NCBI GenBank assembly: GCA_021234155.1
Contig: JAJEKV010000071.1
Span: forward strand, 6,446,236-6,510,235
Reading direction: 5' to 3'
DNA from: Isoetes taiwanensis
Taxonomy: Eukaryota; Streptophyta; Lycopodiopsida; Isoetales; Isoetaceae
DNA: 64,000 bases
The position numbers and the translations under genes are program-made. Below the pieces are notes generated by a model. The model worked only from the letters and a program-made list of their open reading frames with translations, had not been told where the DNA came from and did no database searches. Positions 10,799 through 22,000 of this stretch are shown here, piece after piece (the first letter of the stretch is position 1; each line of letters starts with the position of its first letter).

Positions 10799-12620
10799 GT
10801 TTTTTTTTTTTTTGAAGAACTGTGTCATCAATATATTAAAAGAATGGCAAGTGAGGAGGAAGGAGAACTGCCCCAAAGAGACAGCGATACCTCGACACTC
10901 CACAACAAACTCACAGAAAAAGTGCAACTCTAATGCTGTACAAACCGATCATCACCATTTACAACACCCAAGAAGTCCCGCCAAATGGCAAACTTCCGCT
11001 CTACTAATCCCGAGAACACCAGAAAGCTTTGAAATAGCTTGTACCGAGTCGAGAAATCAAAGAGACTGAGGTTGCTGTCAATCCCCTAAAAAGATCCACG
11101 ATGTCCACCGCCCAAATCAGCCACCAACAAAGCTTACGCCGCAGGGTGCAAGGCTTCTTCGCCGCAAGGCCGCCAAGCACCGAGGATACACATGAAGCAA
11201 AGCTGGCGGCTAGTCAATCTGGTGAACAGCCCCTAACCCAATCCCGAAGGGCGGCACGCAAGTGAGGGCATAAAACCGGACAATGCTCCCACGTCTCACA
11301 ATGAAGGCCACAACAAGGGCGAGGGAGGGCTCACACCCAGCCCTAAACCGACTCCAAGGGCATTCACCTACGATCATTTGCGGGCATTGCACGGCCACGC
11401 GAAGCACCCCTAACCTTCGATTGGGGAAGTGAGCTCCATGTCCACGCCCAAACCGATGGCCATTGAGAACCCCTGCTGCAGAGACCACTTGGCTCGAAGG
11501 GGCAATGTGTCATGAATAGCCGACACCCGGTAAGAAAGGCGCACAAAACAAGAAGACACAACATCCGGATGAACCTTCAAACCTGCACCACCATATCATC
11601 CGAGGGACTATAGGTACCCGCCACTTGTTCCTAGATAGCGGTCCCTTTGCCCCTCAGCGAAAAAGCAAGCTCGAAAGAACTCCCCGGGGCTAGCTGACCA
11701 CCCCAATACCAAGGTGACCTGACAGCTGCGCCTCCAAGCTGCCACTAGCGTCAGCATGCATGCGGTGGCGACCAAGGGCAAGTGCAGAGGGGTAGAGGAA
11801 CCCACAAGAAAGGAGAAGAGTGGTGATAAACCCGAGGCATAATCTAGCTAGAAGAGCACATGCACATGATCCCAAGCCCGCAACCCCCCATGAGAAAAAA
11901 AGAGGATGCATGTGGGAAAGGTGGAGACCATACAATAGTGCCAGGGCAACTCCACATGCTGGGCGGCTTCCCAAATGCCACACAATGGTGAAGAGACGCA
12001 ACACAACTGGCCAACACTGGGAGAAGATGCTCCATCCTGCAGAATGCTCCAAACAAACTTGGAGACCAACACCTTACTATGCAGTGCCAAATCCAGAATG
12101 GCCAAGCCCCCATCCTCTCGGGGGCGGAGACACTTCCACCAAGCCACTTTAACAACCGCCCCTTCATCATCCCCGCCCCACACAAAATTTCGAACAATCT
12201 TATCCAAAGCCTGTATCTTACCCTCAGGAGCTAACATCGCAGATGCTGTATACACATGAGTGCTACAAAGTACTGACTTGGCAATAGTGATCCTACCTGC
12301 CATGGACAACTTGCTACCCTTCCACCAATTGAGGTGTTTCTGCAACCCTTGCAAAATCTCATCCCACACCCTCCCATGGAAACATTCCCTCCAAGGGGAA
12401 TACCCAACAGCTTAGTACACACATTACCTGGAAGCACCTTCTAAGGGAATAGAGCCAAACAAGGGGGGAGTCAGCTGGACCCATAATGCAGAGCATTTAC
12501 CCCAATTCAGAAGAATGCCCGAGGCCAAGGAGAAAGTATCCAGCAAACCCTTCACATTCTGCAAATTCCTCTCTTCTGCCACCAAGAAGAGGAAAGTGTC
12601 ATCGGTGAACTTGTGAATTT
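10799..12620 (-). pseudogene. 5'-truncated L1-like LINE, reverse transcriptase C-terminal part
   Basis: Minus-strand LINE remnant. Near 12600 it encodes IHKFTDDT, a diverged form of the HLQFADDT catalytic box of reverse transcriptase. It continues with ASGILLNWGKC, LLGIPLGG and, in the 173-codon frame 12369-11848, LSMAGRITIAKSVL, VRNFVWGG and GGLAILDL, all in the order typical of plant L1 elements downstream of the RT active site. A 14-T run at 10800-10813 is the poly(A) tail on this strand. The endonuclease and the RT fingers are missing, so the copy is truncated within RT at about 12620. Frame changes make it non-functional. Confidence 0.85.
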
Positions 12621-13240
12621 TTCAAATCATCATGTTTTTGAAAATACTGATTTTTGTGACTGTCACTCTTTCTAAATTGTATATTTGCTTAAATTCGTTT
12701 TCCAGCATGCCATATGGCAGATTCAATGCATGCGGGTGCGTGGGTGATCTTCGCTCCTGCATCTCCTTTGACACAACACCAACGGCCAACAGTAATGCCT
12801 TGCATGGTCATCTCTTCAGCATTTGCTATTAACAAGGTATGTCCTCTTTGTCTTGAGCTTCATCAAAAAGTTTTCGTTAGCTTGCACAAATCGTTTGGTA
12901 TTTGTGCTTTCTCATTTTCTGACTACTTATTTTGTGTATCCATGCTTTTCTTGCGGCCCATTCCCCAAGTGAATACACTTTATTTTGAGATTTCTTAATG
13001 ATGTTTGAAAGTTGCAAATAATTGCAAGCACTTCAATTTCGATGTAGCTAATGTCAATAATGCGGGCTTTCTTTTAGGATTCCTATTGGGTGTGGTATTA
13101 CATATGATTGTGCATGGTTTAAGGGTGTATTCGTAAGCCAAAATAGTATTATCTTGATGTCGATAAATGGGGTATGGGTTTTATAAGGTGTGGCATTTTT
13201 TCCTTTCTCGTATTAGGAAAGTGGGATTCGCGGTAATTTG
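12621..13240. other. no gene recognised
   Basis: Sequence resuming after the LINE. Two overlapping short frames occur around 12632-12998; neither has a known motif. Confidence 0.3.
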
Positions 13241-13273
13241 GGGCGTTAGGGGGGGGCATGGCGGAGTTCTTCC

Positions 13274-13489
13274 GTGGCGGCTGCTTGGCCATGGCGAGTT
13301 ATTCTTGTGGATGAGGTTCGGAGGCACCCCGGCGTCTTCAAATCGATTCCTCGCAGCAAAGTAAATATGGAGTTAATGAGGAGGTTGAGGCGGAGAGGGC
13401 ATGTGATGCGAGAATCCGACATCCTTCCTTACGCCATAGACAAAAGCATGTTCGATTTCTTACGCCATGTTAAAAAGAAGGAAATATGA
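13274..13489 (+). CDS. unrecognised short open frame (71 codons)
   Basis: Product not recognised. The frame opens near MAAAWPWRVILVDEVRR and is strongly basic in the middle (ELMRRLRRRGHVMRE), ending DFLRHVKKKEI. The composition looks like protein and is GC-richer than the flanks, but no domain is visible and no upstream exon could be joined. It may be an exon of a gene whose other parts are outside recognition, a pseudogene piece, or chance. Confidence 0.2.
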   Translation: MAAAWPWRVILVDEVRRHPGVFKSIPRSKVNMELMRRLRRRGHVMRESDILPYAIDKSMFDFLRHVKKKEI

Positions 13490-15650
13490 TTTCATTTTGT
13501 CTTGTAAGCCCTCTTCCTTCTTGTGCTTGTGTTTCGCTTCATGGGTGTTATGCGGGTTTGGCGGTGGTGGTGTTTGATTTTGAGGTTTTCGGAGCGCCTT
13601 TTAGGCGGGGGTTCAAATCCCCATGCTTCCTCCTATGCTGCAGCAGCGCATGCTAAATTTCAACTCCCCGTGCTTCATTATGTTGTTTGTTTCTTTCTTC
13701 TTGTTGGCAGAATGGCAGTGGATGCATAGGAGCCCATTCTTCAGCAGCAATGGAGGTCCTGTAACATGTGCGGCCGAGGTTGGTGCCGATTCGTGAAGGG
13801 AATGAGGTTCGGCCATGCATTTAGATTGCTTCATAGCGGATATGGTCGTTTAACTGTATGTTTGCAAAACAGCTTGAGTTGTTTGTTACTTGTGCGTATG
13901 TACGCAGTTGACTTCAATCGAATACATCCTCATCCACCTTAGAGTGACGTGGAAATGGGGTTTTGACCCCATCTTGACTTAGATTGGAGGGCTCTGGTTT
14001 AGGGACAGGGCATATCATTGGGAATATGCCCTTTTTCTATCAGGTATAAGTTGAATTGATATTCACCTATCCTGTTACATAATTTTGAAAGTGTTTATCA
14101 TATAAGAACATTGACATTGCTCTGCCTTTGTTTTTATATTTGTCACAACATGGGTTATTGATCTTAATCTTCTTTTGCATCACTGCTCCTCCATTAAATA
14201 ATGTAAATCTCAACTGCTTTTGTTAATTTTGCTTGACAATTTGTTCTTGATATTTTTTCATGTACACGCATGATGAAGGGGTTTGTTTCCACTGTTTAGT
14301 TCAGTCTGAAGCTAAAGCACTCCAATAACTACATGCCAATCATTGATTATGATATGGCATTTATTTTTCAGTCTGTGCTTCTTCTGGAAATTAGCATAGG
14401 TGTATCATTCAATGTCATGTTCCCTATGTTCAAATGTGAAAAGAGGAAAAGGTTCAGATAGAAAATATAGGTAAGCAATTTTGCAGCATTGGTAGGCCAA
14501 CAAGCAAAACTAGATCTGCAAATTGGATGACATGGCTTTCAAGGAGGCCCACTCTGAGTATCCCAACCCTTTCTTTAAAACAGTATGAAGGTTTGAATAG
14601 AGGGCATTCATTGTGTGTCATTTTAGCATCAGTCAGCATGCCCTCATTTTTCTGTCATTTCCTACATAGACCTCAAAAATACAATTTATCATTTTGGTGG
14701 TAAGTGGTATCATGTTATACAAAAATTTCACTCTCAAAGCAGTTTTCAACCATGCCAGTGTATAAAATATCTGTTCCACCAAGTGCACACTGTTAGCGTG
14801 CATTCAAGATTGTCCATGTGTCATCCATAGGTATATCTTCTGTGTGCAAGTCGAGAGAATCACGAAAGCTTTTCATTTTCTCTTATACATTGGAGGTAAT
14901 ACAAAATAGTGTATAGGCATATTTCTTTTCATCATTTTTTTTTTGGAAGTGCTGTGGAAGCAGAAATCCATTTATGAAGATTCCTAAAAGCTAGACAAGA
15001 AGTGGCCATTGCTTAACTTTTGTGGCCTTTGTCAACATGTGACAGATTTAATAACATGCTCTCTTTCTTGGATCATGTTGCGTGGAGCTCTGCTCTCACA
15101 TGCAAAATGTAGTTAATTTCTAAATTGGGTTATCTATTCAAGTCCTGCAAGGCAAAGTCTATGCTATAGTTTGAAGTATCGCCATATTACGGGTAAATCA
15201 TGCATCCTATTGTTGATTCAGTTTCTTAAGATTTTGAATTTGCAATTGCTTCACTTGGTTGTATATCTAGAGGGGCATTTGTTGGAATTGTGTTATCAAA
15301 GTGCTGACCATACATTATTGTCCAGTAGTTTGGAAAGATTTTTTTTATATGTGGAACATTCTCATTTTCAAAAATTGACAGAACAAAGGAAGAGTTTGTA
15401 AGTCACTGATGTGCTCTATATATATCCACCAAAGGACTACTGATTTGGAAAAGTGATGCATATCACATGTCTAGGTATTGTAATACTTTCACATTTTGAG
15501 GTTGTATAAGTAAAAAAAATCAATCATGTAACTTCAAAGTGCTTACCATAAAAGGACTAGAACCTACTATGTCATCAATGTCCAGTAGTATGCAAAGAAC
15601 ACTATATGTACTTATCCTTCTGTTTTGTTTCTAATGTGTATTCTTCTGGT
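13490..15650. other. no gene recognised
   Basis: AT-rich, intron-like or intergenic sequence. A GGGGTTCAAATCCCC stretch near 13608 resembles a tRNA T-arm, but no matching acceptor or D-arm is present. No coding signal. Confidence 0.4.
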
Positions 15651-15656
15651 TGTACC

Positions 15657-16205
15657 CATTAGGGTTTTTTTGAGATGACAAAAGGGCCTTTAAAATATGT
15701 CAATTAAGCCAAATGAGGAGAAATGAACTACCAATCAGAAATTAGAGCCTGAAGGGTTCAGTCAGCAAAAATTGTTATAACTACTCACTGGATCACATTT
15801 TCTAGCATAAATGTTGACAGAAAAGTCCAAATAAACTCTCCTTTAGCACAATATATAGATCTCATTGAGATATTTCCAATCTTGGATGCTTTGCACATAA
15901 TTTAACTACTTATGACTGTCAGAACTCCAAACAAATGTTGTTTTTTAATATTTTTTACTATTCTATGGGGTTAAAAGATATGCAAACCACTAAGATTAGA
16001 AAGATTTCAATGAGACCTATCTATTCCACCAAACGAGAGCTCATTTGAACTTTCTATCAATACTTATGCTAGAAAATGTTATCCAGTGAGTTAGTTATAA
16101 CTGTTTTGCTGATTGGATTACTACAATAGTTTTTGATTGGTGGTTCATATAGCTCAGTTAGCAATTCTTAGAAAGCCTTTTTATGATCTCAAAAAATCCC
16201 TAATG
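15657..16205. mobile_element. fold-back (long inverted repeat) element, about 550 bp
   Basis: The left arm, starting CATTAGGGTTTTTTTGAGAT, is matched by the reverse complement of the right end, CATTAGGGATTTTTTGAGAT. The similarity continues along almost the whole element: (A/G)AACTACCAATCA, GTTATAACTA, CTCACTGGAT, CATTTTCTAGCATAA and TCTCATTGA occur in both arms in the same order when the right arm is reversed. The arms are about 260 bases each, diverged by substitutions and indels, and meet near 15930. There is no coding capacity. TA lies at the inner edge of both ends, so a TA target duplication is possible. Confidence 0.8.
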
Positions 16206-16209
16206 CATG

Positions 16210-16640
16210 CAAACATTATTAATAAATCACACATTCTATGTTGCCTCCATTTCTGTTGTTCGTAGCTTAGGGATCTGAATTTAGGTTGTTGTAGTTGAAA
16301 TTATTAAACCCTTTTGTATAATTTTAGAGGGGCATTTGTTAGAAAAGTTCACAAAATAATTGGGTTTCATAGGATTTCTGGTTGCTTAAAGGATATAACT
16401 TCCATAGTAAATTTAGCAATCTGCATCTATGATGGCATGGAATGAACAGGGTTTAACCTTTTCAAGGTCTTTGACATTTAAAGTACATTCTTGGAAGTGA
16501 TAGATATTGATAGGGTATGAGGCATATTGGTTTGATAGTTAAAGGCCCCTTCTAACATATTAGTACAAAAGATATCTTACGAATGATTTTCACATATGAT
16601 AAACTTAGTGGCGTTTCTGTTATGGATCTGATGCTATTAA
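16210..16640. other. no gene recognised
   Basis: AT-rich spacer between the fold-back element and the TATA-containing stretch; nothing recognised. Confidence 0.4.
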
Positions 16641-16729
16641 TAAGGACAAAATGACACTTGGCAGTTAGTATGTGGAATCGCGATCGATCCGAGCCCTCGG
16701 ACGCCGCCCTTCCGACAAGGACGAGCCAT

Positions 16730-16737
16730 TATATAAG
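16730..16737 (+). promoter_or_regulatory. candidate TATA box
   Basis: TATATAAG in a locally GC-rich context (16665-16810), followed by a pyrimidine-rich leader-like stretch. It resembles a promoter or the U3/R part of an LTR. No gene could be assigned downstream; the open frame across it has no recognisable product. Confidence 0.3.
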
Positions 16738-17040
16738 TGCACTCCACGCGTTGAGACCGTTATCGGCGTCTTCTCACAAAGAAAGCACTTCTTTCATTCC
16801 CATTGCTTCCCTCCCTTCCCGCCCTGATTTCTTTGGGGCACTTTCGTCTCTTTTTTCACATGTGTTTTTGTTCATGCATTCTTTTATTGTTATCCACCTT
16901 GAAATTGTTGCTATAATAATGTTTTCTTTTCATCGCATCATGCCGCATTATTTTCCACCTAAAAGCAGAGTTTCATTAAAGTTGGAATTCTGAAGACAAG
17001 TTGGAATAATTTTTATATAGTATACCTTGGAGGGTTATGT

Positions 17041-17335
17041 ATGCCTCAATACTTATAGTATGGTTATGTGTATTACAAAAGGTTATGTATACCTGTGCAT
17101 ACTAGTATACCTCAATACATATAGTATGGTTATGTGTATTACAAAAGGTTATGTATACCGATAACAATAAGATTACAATAAGATAACAATAAGAGTACAA
17201 ACTGTTACAATAAGATAACAAGTACTATTATTTTACTATTACTTATAGTAATGCGGTTATGTGTATTACAAAAGGTTATGTGTACCTGTTGTATACTAAC
17301 ACAACCCATTACAATAAGATAACAAGTATTATTAT
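17041..17335. repeat. short interspersed tandem motifs
   Basis: GGTTATGTGTATTACAAAAG followed by GTTATGT(A/G)TACC occurs at about 17063, 17126 and 17255. Between them lie runs of TTACAATAAGATAACAA. Non-coding minisatellite-like sequence. Confidence 0.7.
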
Positions 17336-17399
17336 TCTTCTACTATTACTTTCGAATGATCCGGAACTAGGCGGTGACGCTCCGAGGAGATCCTTTCGA

Positions 17400-17651
17400 T
17401 CATGAACATTTGATACTCCCTATTCCACGTGAGATGGATGATAACATCGGCGGGATCAGATAATGGCGAGGATTGAGAGCAACAAAGGTGAGCCAGTCTT
17501 CAAAGCGGTATATCTCGCCGCGGCACCGCTTGAAGTCCTCATGATTCATCTTGCAAGTGATAGAATCACGTTCAAGACCGTAATACGTCATAGCTAGGCT
17601 GAGGCCAATGTTGCCGCACTCGGCAATTTGATGTATATTTATACCCACCAA
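17400..17651 (-). CDS. unrecognised open frame (83 codons)
   Basis: Minus-strand frame opening MVGINIHQIAECGNIGL and containing CKMNHEDFKRCRGEIYRFED, with no family recognised. Its start overlaps the tandem repeat at 17.64 kb. It is probably a fragment of an unidentified element or gene. Confidence 0.2.
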   Translation of the reverse strand: MVGINIHQIAECGNIGLSLAMTYYGLERDSITCKMNHEDFKRCRGEIYRFEDWLTFVALNPRHYLIPPMLSSISRGIGSIKCS

Positions 17652-17745
17652 AATTATTGATGGTATATACCCACCAAAATTATTGATGGTATATACTCAC
17701 CAAAATTATTGATAGTATATACATAGAAATTATTGGATCATATAC
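17644..17745. repeat. 26-bp tandem repeat, about 4 copies
   Basis: Unit CCCACCAAAATTATTGATGG plus TATATA, starting at 17644, 17670 and 17696 (the third with CTCACC), then a degenerate fourth ending near 17740. Confidence 0.85.
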
Positions 17746-17774
17746 ATGTATGGTACTGTGATAATGGCAATGAA

Positions 17775-17875
17775 CATCAATAATTCACATCAATAATCTT
17801 ACTTCACTATAAAAAGCAGCTCCATCCCAGGTGGTAGAGCCTCATTCATCTCCATGGCTTCCTTGCACCGATCGT
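17775..17875 (+). promoter_or_regulatory. promoter-like module, copy 1
   Basis: CAATAATTCACATCAA, then CTTCACTATAAA (TATA box), then a leader with CATTCATCTCCATGG ending at a potential start codon. The same arrangement occurs at 18405-18480. The short spacing from TATA to ATG and the duplication suggest a copied promoter/leader, but no downstream ORF is recognised. Confidence 0.4.
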
Positions 17876-18404
17876 CCGAGAGAACATCCGATCCCGGGGT
17901 GCTACCTTAGCTATAATGATGACTGGTGAATGCTACGTAAATGGTATCAAACTTGATCCATGGTTAAATCCAATGCAGATGGTCCTGCAGGAAGTGCTTG
18001 CAAGAAGCTCACTTTCGTGTTAAGGTCCACCTTTATTGGCTTCCCGATCAGGGAGATCTATGAGCTGAATAGCATCACGATGCTTTGATGTTGATGATGA
18101 GTGAATCAGACCGCTAAGGATATAATAATGACATGAGTACCTATGAACTATGCAAGTCATCTTTTATTTTCAATCACACCTATATTAGTCAAGCGGCAAT
18201 GACGAAAGTGAATCATCTATGATATGTATACCCCATTAAGGATATAATAATATAAGCACTTATGATTTGTGTATCATAATTGGGATATATATAAGCATAG
18301 TGAATATTAGTTGATGTATAGAATCGAGTACATGATAGAATCATACCTGCACGAGTACATGATACTTGTATACGCTCAATGATGGTGCTACTTTCTGATC
18401 CACC

Positions 18405-18480
18405 CCAATAATTCACATCAAAAATTTACTTCACTATAAACGGCTTCATTCGGGCTGGAGGTCATTCATCTCCCATGGAT
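18405..18480 (+). promoter_or_regulatory. promoter-like module, copy 2
   Basis: CCAATAATTCACATCAA, CTTCACTATAAA, CATTCATCTCCCATGG: the same elements in the same order as 17775-17875, offset about 620 bases. A 93-codon open frame begins at 18556 on plus, product unknown. Confidence 0.4.
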
Positions 18481-18889
18481 TATTTGCCTTCTTACATTTC
18501 ATTACATGAGGCGATCAAGTGCTCAATGAGCGACTCGATCTTGTTGGTTGCCTAGATGGGCATCTTCTTCTTGATCCCTACCGCGAAGAAAGCTTTGGCC
18601 GAGATTCATTGCCCTCGTCAATTAGGTATTTATGATCCATCTGATATGGCTTCACGAAAGATGAGCTATGAGATATCGGGGATCACTACTACAGACGAAT
18701 CGAAGATGATTGAATCACACATTTCAACATATAAGCACGACCATCTTATCTATGAATCATGTATGCATTTATATATTAAAGATGTAATGATTATATATGA
18801 TCACAAATATAGTAATGTACAAGATCTTATGTATTAAGATGAAAGATATGTATTACAAAGTACAAGATCTCATGTATTAAGATGAACAA

Positions 18890-19527
18890 TGTGCTATGTC
18901 TTTCCACATGTCTACAATATATTTGAATTTGGACTGTTTCGGCCTCTTGCCATTGGCATCCCAAGCATAATGAATGGCATCTAAATTTTTCGCACCTTGA
19001 AGGATCGGAAGGATTAGGCCAACGCTTAGTCAAGCGATCTTTGTAGTCCCCTCCGGTGAGGCTTCCACCACGATACAAAAATATGGCCAAAATATGTAGA
19101 TTCCGGATCAAGAACAAAGATTCTCCTCTCGCATATCCTAACCAAGTGGCGTTGTTATCATCTCCGTGTCCGACTAGAACAAACATACCCTTTGTCACAT
19201 ATGCGTGAGGATCAAACTCTTCAAGAGGCAACACCGGACGGCCATCGGCGGGCCACAATAAGATGGTAAAGGTCGTGGTGACCAAAGGCAGATCGCCGAC
19301 CCTGGAACAAATGTTTGTTTGTTCTAGAGGAGCTTTTGTCTTGTTTGTGGCCCAAATGCATCATTTTGAGGGGCGTCACAGGCAACATCCTCCAAAGAGA
19401 TAAGAAGTCGGGCTCAATACTCAACACTTGCCGTGTATTGCCTTGCAAACAAGCTACTTTCTTGATTCTTACATATGTCCTTCCATAGGGAGATGTATTT
19501 GTTGATGCTATCCTTCAACCTGGAAGA

Positions 19528-19530
<3 letters not shown>
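18890..19530 (-). pseudogene. DUF7869-like protein, C-terminal part (element A)
   Basis: Minus-strand continuation of the ORF at 21059-22000 across a retroposon insertion. Just inside the break it encodes SINKYISLWKDI, which aligns with GIKDYITHWDDV of the related ORF at 60.5 kb. Further on, GMFVLVGHGDDNNATWLGYA aligns with GYFVLVRPDDEDCPIWLGVA there. Frame changes between these blocks show it is decayed. What the C-terminal region does is not known to me. Similarity to the second ORF is the main evidence. Confidence 0.6.

Positions 19531-19532
<2 letters not shown>
19519..19532. repeat. target-site duplication of the retroposon, left copy
   Basis: CCTGGAAGATCTTT at 19519-19532 is repeated exactly at 21059-21072. 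The insert between them ends in a poly(T) run here. Confidence 0.75.
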
Positions 19533-19568
<36 letters not shown>

Positions 19569-21058
19569 TAGGCAAGTTTTTTAATTTTCTATTAATCTTA
19601 AAAACATAGTACAAGACCTTATTGGAGTAGGCTCCACAATAGGCCGGATAAAAATATTTGCAAGAACAATGGTCTACCAGATCCGGAAAAATAGTGTGAA
19701 TAACACACCAATCAAGATAAGAGTCCTAAGAGTAGTCTTTGTCCTTCAATTTCAAGCAAGAGTGCAGCCACTATAAATTCTACAAACATGGCCCTTTGAA
19801 GCTCCAACAACCGGTGATGCAAGCAAATGGAGCTTAAGTGAGAAAATGTCATACCATGCGTTAACTTGACACGGAAGTCATCACGCATTGCAATACTATA
19901 AGAGCTCGGCACCTTTCCAATCACGTACTAGGGGGTGAGTTAGCGACTCCATCTTCTGCTTTGCAAGAACTCATACAGGTCTACCTCAAGGAGGTGGTCT
20001 ACTTGCTCGTCTAATGCTCCTCCACCACCGGCATAGGCCACGTCTACAAAGTATGATTAAAGGAACCAAGGTCTCCAAGGCTTCTTTAAATGGCCTCCTT
20101 CTTTGCTCTACTTATCTGTTTACGCACTACCGCGGATACTAATCTCCCTAGCTGGGATAGGGATGGGCCGAACTCTAGAATAGCTCAACCAAAGTACTCT
20201 CCAAAGTACTAGAAAACAATGTCACGCCCAAAGGCGTAGACCATGACACTGTATTCCATAAGATTCCAGCCCTCTTAAGTCTCGAAGGCCCGGCCAACAA
20301 GATCTGCAGCTCCAAAGTGACTATAAAGGCTTCAAATGGTTCAAAAGAGGGCAGCTTAATATGTCTAGAGGCATCTGAATCTATCATTAGTTATCCCTTT
20401 GTCTTCCCATACATTAAGCTGCACAAAGCCAAGGTAATCTGATTCTTGTCGATTTTGAATAATATCAAAGCAAAGCAACCCGAAAGCTCCGGTATTTCGG
20501 GATATCATTCCCGATTCTATAACCGGCGGTAAGTGCGGGTTTGCAAAACCGCAAAGTGCAGCCTTCCTCTGCAATGAGTGCAAAGATGAAATCTGTCTGC
20601 CGTATTACTCAACATTGGACGATAGCGAACCGAATGACCAAGCTTATTTACTATTCAAAATCTCGTAGCATTAGCCCCGACAAAAGCAACTGGACCTTAA
20701 GCACACAAGCATCAAGTCTTTGGAAGCTCGAGGCGAAAACCGTTTTCAAATGCTTGCTAGATGCTACCTAATGCTGATCTATAGGCTCAAATCAAATGGC
20801 GTAAGCATGAGGACCAATTCTTACCCATCGGGCCGGACAAGCGGAGAGGAAAGATCCAAGAACAGCGGCCATGTCTTGAAAGCAGAACCCCTGTTGCCAA
20901 GATCCGATGAAGACCAAGTAGATGAGGGCTCTGGAGCATCAGCCATGGTCTGGCAAGACAGCAGCAAGCATTAGCTTACCGCTCTTCGACCATACGCTGC
21001 GGACTTTTGGAGCTCAAGACCTCGGGCGCCTGCCAGCCTAACTAAGCGGCTAGGGTTC
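19531..21058 (-). mobile_element. poly(A) retroposon inserted in element A
   Basis: About 1.5 kb bounded by a 14-bp direct duplication and carrying 37 or more T at its left end (19531-19567), the poly(A) tail of a minus-strand insertion. The 5' end (near 21058) is GC-rich. A start codon near 20945 on minus is followed by ADAPEPSSTWSSSDLGNRG and SSPLVRPDG, which loosely recalls the start of plant L1 ORF1 (DUF4283), then stops appear. No reverse transcriptase is present. It is either an internally deleted L1-like copy or a retroposed cellular transcript. Confidence 0.65.
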
Positions 21059-22000
21059 CCTGGAAGATCTTTCAATGTTATTCTAGGAGGAATGATTTGT
21101 GGCACACCACTTGGTAGCATTGGCTGACCATGTTCATCCTCCTTCCACATTCTAACTCCTGGAGAATCTGATGGCAGCCACTCTTTATCTGTAGGATGCA
21201 TTTTGTATTGCATAAAAGGCCAATCTCCTGCCATCTTAAATTTGAAGAGCAAGGTTTCAATATGACCAACCAGGCATTGCCCTTATCAGGATGAATCCCT
21301 TCACGAAAGCCTTCCAATATGGGAATTCATCAATGAAGTATGGAATTGGAGATTTTGCATTGCACTTGTTGAACAAGTAAAGTACCTCTGGTAGTGTCAA
21401 AGCATCCGATGAACTCATCAAGATTGAATAAAGCATCAATATCATCATGGCTGTGGCCGACCATCATAAAGCCCACTTGGATCTCATCAAAGATCTTAAG
21501 CCAAGAAAAATAAAACAAGTATGAAAAGACATACCTATTTTTATTTTGCCGATGCATTATCAAGTTGCAAATAGAGATTTAGGGAGAGGGTTGAACACCT
21601 CGGGATTAGTTGTAGTTGAAGCATTTGGCAATACTTACGCCATAGAAGCAAGTTTGTTCTTCAAAGATTGGTATCCTTGATTTGCTTGCATCCATTTGCA
21701 ATCTGCTTACTTCCACATAAGTCACCTATCTTGTCCTCTTGTACCAATTCCAAGTTATGCAATATCCTAGAAAGTGAACCAATATGGAAGTTTGAATCAT
21801 CTTTCCATAAATCAAGTGAGAAATGACCATAGGCACGACCACCATGCCCATGAGTTAGAGCTCTGTCCAACCGCTCTTCAGCGATCACCTCTCCATACAG
21901 ATTTTGCTAGATGATGACTTCTAGGCACTAAAGTCTTAACCTCGATCCATCTTATCATGTATTATACATAGATGATTTTACGAGAGACATTTGTGACAAT
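21059..22000 (-). pseudogene. DUF7869-like (transposase-like) protein, central part (element A)
   Basis: Minus-strand coding remnant. In order it shows a diverged DKMD-type block near 21940, LTHGHGGRAYGHFSLDLW near 21860, QNKNRYVF near 21535, QVGFMMVGHSHDDID near 21450-21480, FIDEFPYWKAF near 21330, and MAGDWPFMQYKMHPTDKEW near 21230. The same blocks in the same order occur at 60.4-61.5 kb. The NKN and GH(T/S)HDDID motifs are the hallmark of the DUF7869 group, which is widespread in eukaryotes and often transposon-associated. Stops and frame changes show decay, and the ORF is split by the 1.5 kb retroposon. Confidence 0.65.

Noticed and set aside
11210..12259. Open frames on both strands overlapping the 11 kb LINE
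   Set aside because: They lie in other frames of a recognisable reverse-transcriptase remnant.
13590..13640. tRNA-like T-arm GGGGTTCAAATCCCC
   Set aside because: No matching D-arm, anticodon arm or acceptor pairing nearby. A similar GGTTCAAATCTG near 28702 fails the same test.
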